Assembly (NCBI GenBank): GCA_004295885.1
Contig: SEDG01000132.1
Span: forward strand, 1-6,701
Reading direction: 5' to 3'
DNA from: Pedobacter sp.
GTDB taxonomy: Bacteria; Bacteroidota; Bacteroidia; Sphingobacteriales; Sphingobacteriaceae
DNA length: 6,701 nucleotides
Every line of letters starts with the position of its first letter. Within the stretch, counting starts at the first letter, position 1. Position numbers and translations under genes: made by a program. The notes beneath the pieces were generated by a model that had not been told where the DNA came from, ran no database searches, and saw nothing but the letters and a program-made list of their open reading frames with translations. This document shows positions 6,342-6,701 of this stretch, piece after piece.

Positions 6342-6701
6342 CTATTTCCTTCTTTTACCCAGCCACAGCAAGCCATCAATCATCATTTTGGTTTGTGTTT
6401 CGTTGTCGAATGTTTGAGACAGGGAAGTAGTAAATTTATTGTATTTATGCTCGTAATCCATATCATTATGGCCCATATTTACATAAATCATTTTAAATTT
6501 TTTATTGCTCCAAACTACAGGATAATAGCCGCTCTGCCAAATCTCGTATGCTTTTGGTCCCGTACCTAGCGGGAAGCTAGTTGAATCTATAGACATTAAA
6601 ATATCGATATCTGGGTTTTTGCGCAAGTCTCTTTCCCATCGATACCACTCGTTAGGCTGTGCTTTAAAGGTTTCTGGCAGCTTTTTAGTAGCTGGATGGT
6701 T
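6342..6701 (-). CDS. ThuA-like domain protein, C-terminal part (partial)
   Basis: The frame is open to the right edge: 119 codons and a TAG stop, with the true start beyond the window. The peptide contains an HPAT start, an NEWYRWERDLR segment, YYPVVWSNKKFKMIYVNMGH and a final TKMMIDGLLWLGK helix. The 'P-V-xW ... K-x-IYxxxGHxxxxY ... W' order is typical of ThuA-like proteins, a class I glutamine amidotransferase-like fold named for a trehalose-utilisation protein and common in sugar-degradation clusters of Bacteroidetes. Its exact substrate is unknown. It lies first in a run of three minus-strand genes and may be co-transcribed with the DinB-family gene. Confidence 0.8.
   Translation of the reverse strand, partial: NHPATKKLPETFKAQPNEWYRWERDLRKNPDIDILMSIDSTSFPLGTGPKAYEIWQSGYYPVVWSNKKFKMIYVNMGHNDMDYEHKYNKFTTSLSQTFDNETQTKMMIDGLLWLGKRRK

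Noticed and set aside
6282..6569. Plus-strand 95-codon ORF
   Set aside because: It lies across the ThuA-like and DinB-family genes on the other strand, both with clear motifs.

Overview
The window looks like chromosomal DNA from a low-GC Bacteroidetes bacterium, most like Pedobacter or other Sphingobacteriaceae. The grounds are the AT-rich sequence, weak or absent Shine-Dalgarno sites, a TAnnTTTG-type promoter candidate, a lipoprotein with a Cys-Lys-Lys-Asp N-terminus, a possible GLPGLI-like secreted protein, and a polymorphic-toxin locus of the kind common in this phylum. The genus is an inference.

Layout: positions 1-123 hold the plus-strand C-terminus of an FtsX/MacB-type ABC permease. 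Every other gene is on the minus strand, so transcription runs from high to low coordinates. Between the permease and truA (tRNA pseudouridine synthase A, 316-1113), the whole convergent gap is filled by a nested palindrome (123-317) that runs from one stop codon to the other. Upstream of truA are a hairpin and a possible leaderless promoter, then a secreted protein of 259 aa (1209-1988).

The centre (about 1948-5030) is a polymorphic toxin-immunity locus. A predicted surface lipoprotein (3927-5030) carries an 11-residue glycine linker. It is followed in the same reading frame, after a single TAG codon, by 357 codons that look fully coding. These encode a pretoxin-type hydrophobic module and a C-terminal PD-(D/E)XK-like nuclease domain (2853-3926). 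The simplest reading is one ancestral toxin of about 725 codons split by an amber codon. Three bases after the toxin stop begins an all-helical 245-aa protein (2112-2849), the likely immunity protein. Nine bases after that gene is an ATG whose frame would give a 51-aa protein if one A were added to a short A tract, so this is a possible broken small gene (1948-2102). Two tandem 21-bp imperfect repeats lie upstream of the lipoprotein start and may be an operator.

The right-hand part (5174-6701) is a likely co-transcribed set: a ThuA-like protein (C-terminal part, running off the window), a DinB-family protein, and a small secreted PsbP/DUF1795-like protein whose ATG overlaps the DinB stop as TAATG. 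There are no tRNA or rRNA genes, transposases or CRISPR arrays. Calls rest on reading motifs by eye; no database search was possible.
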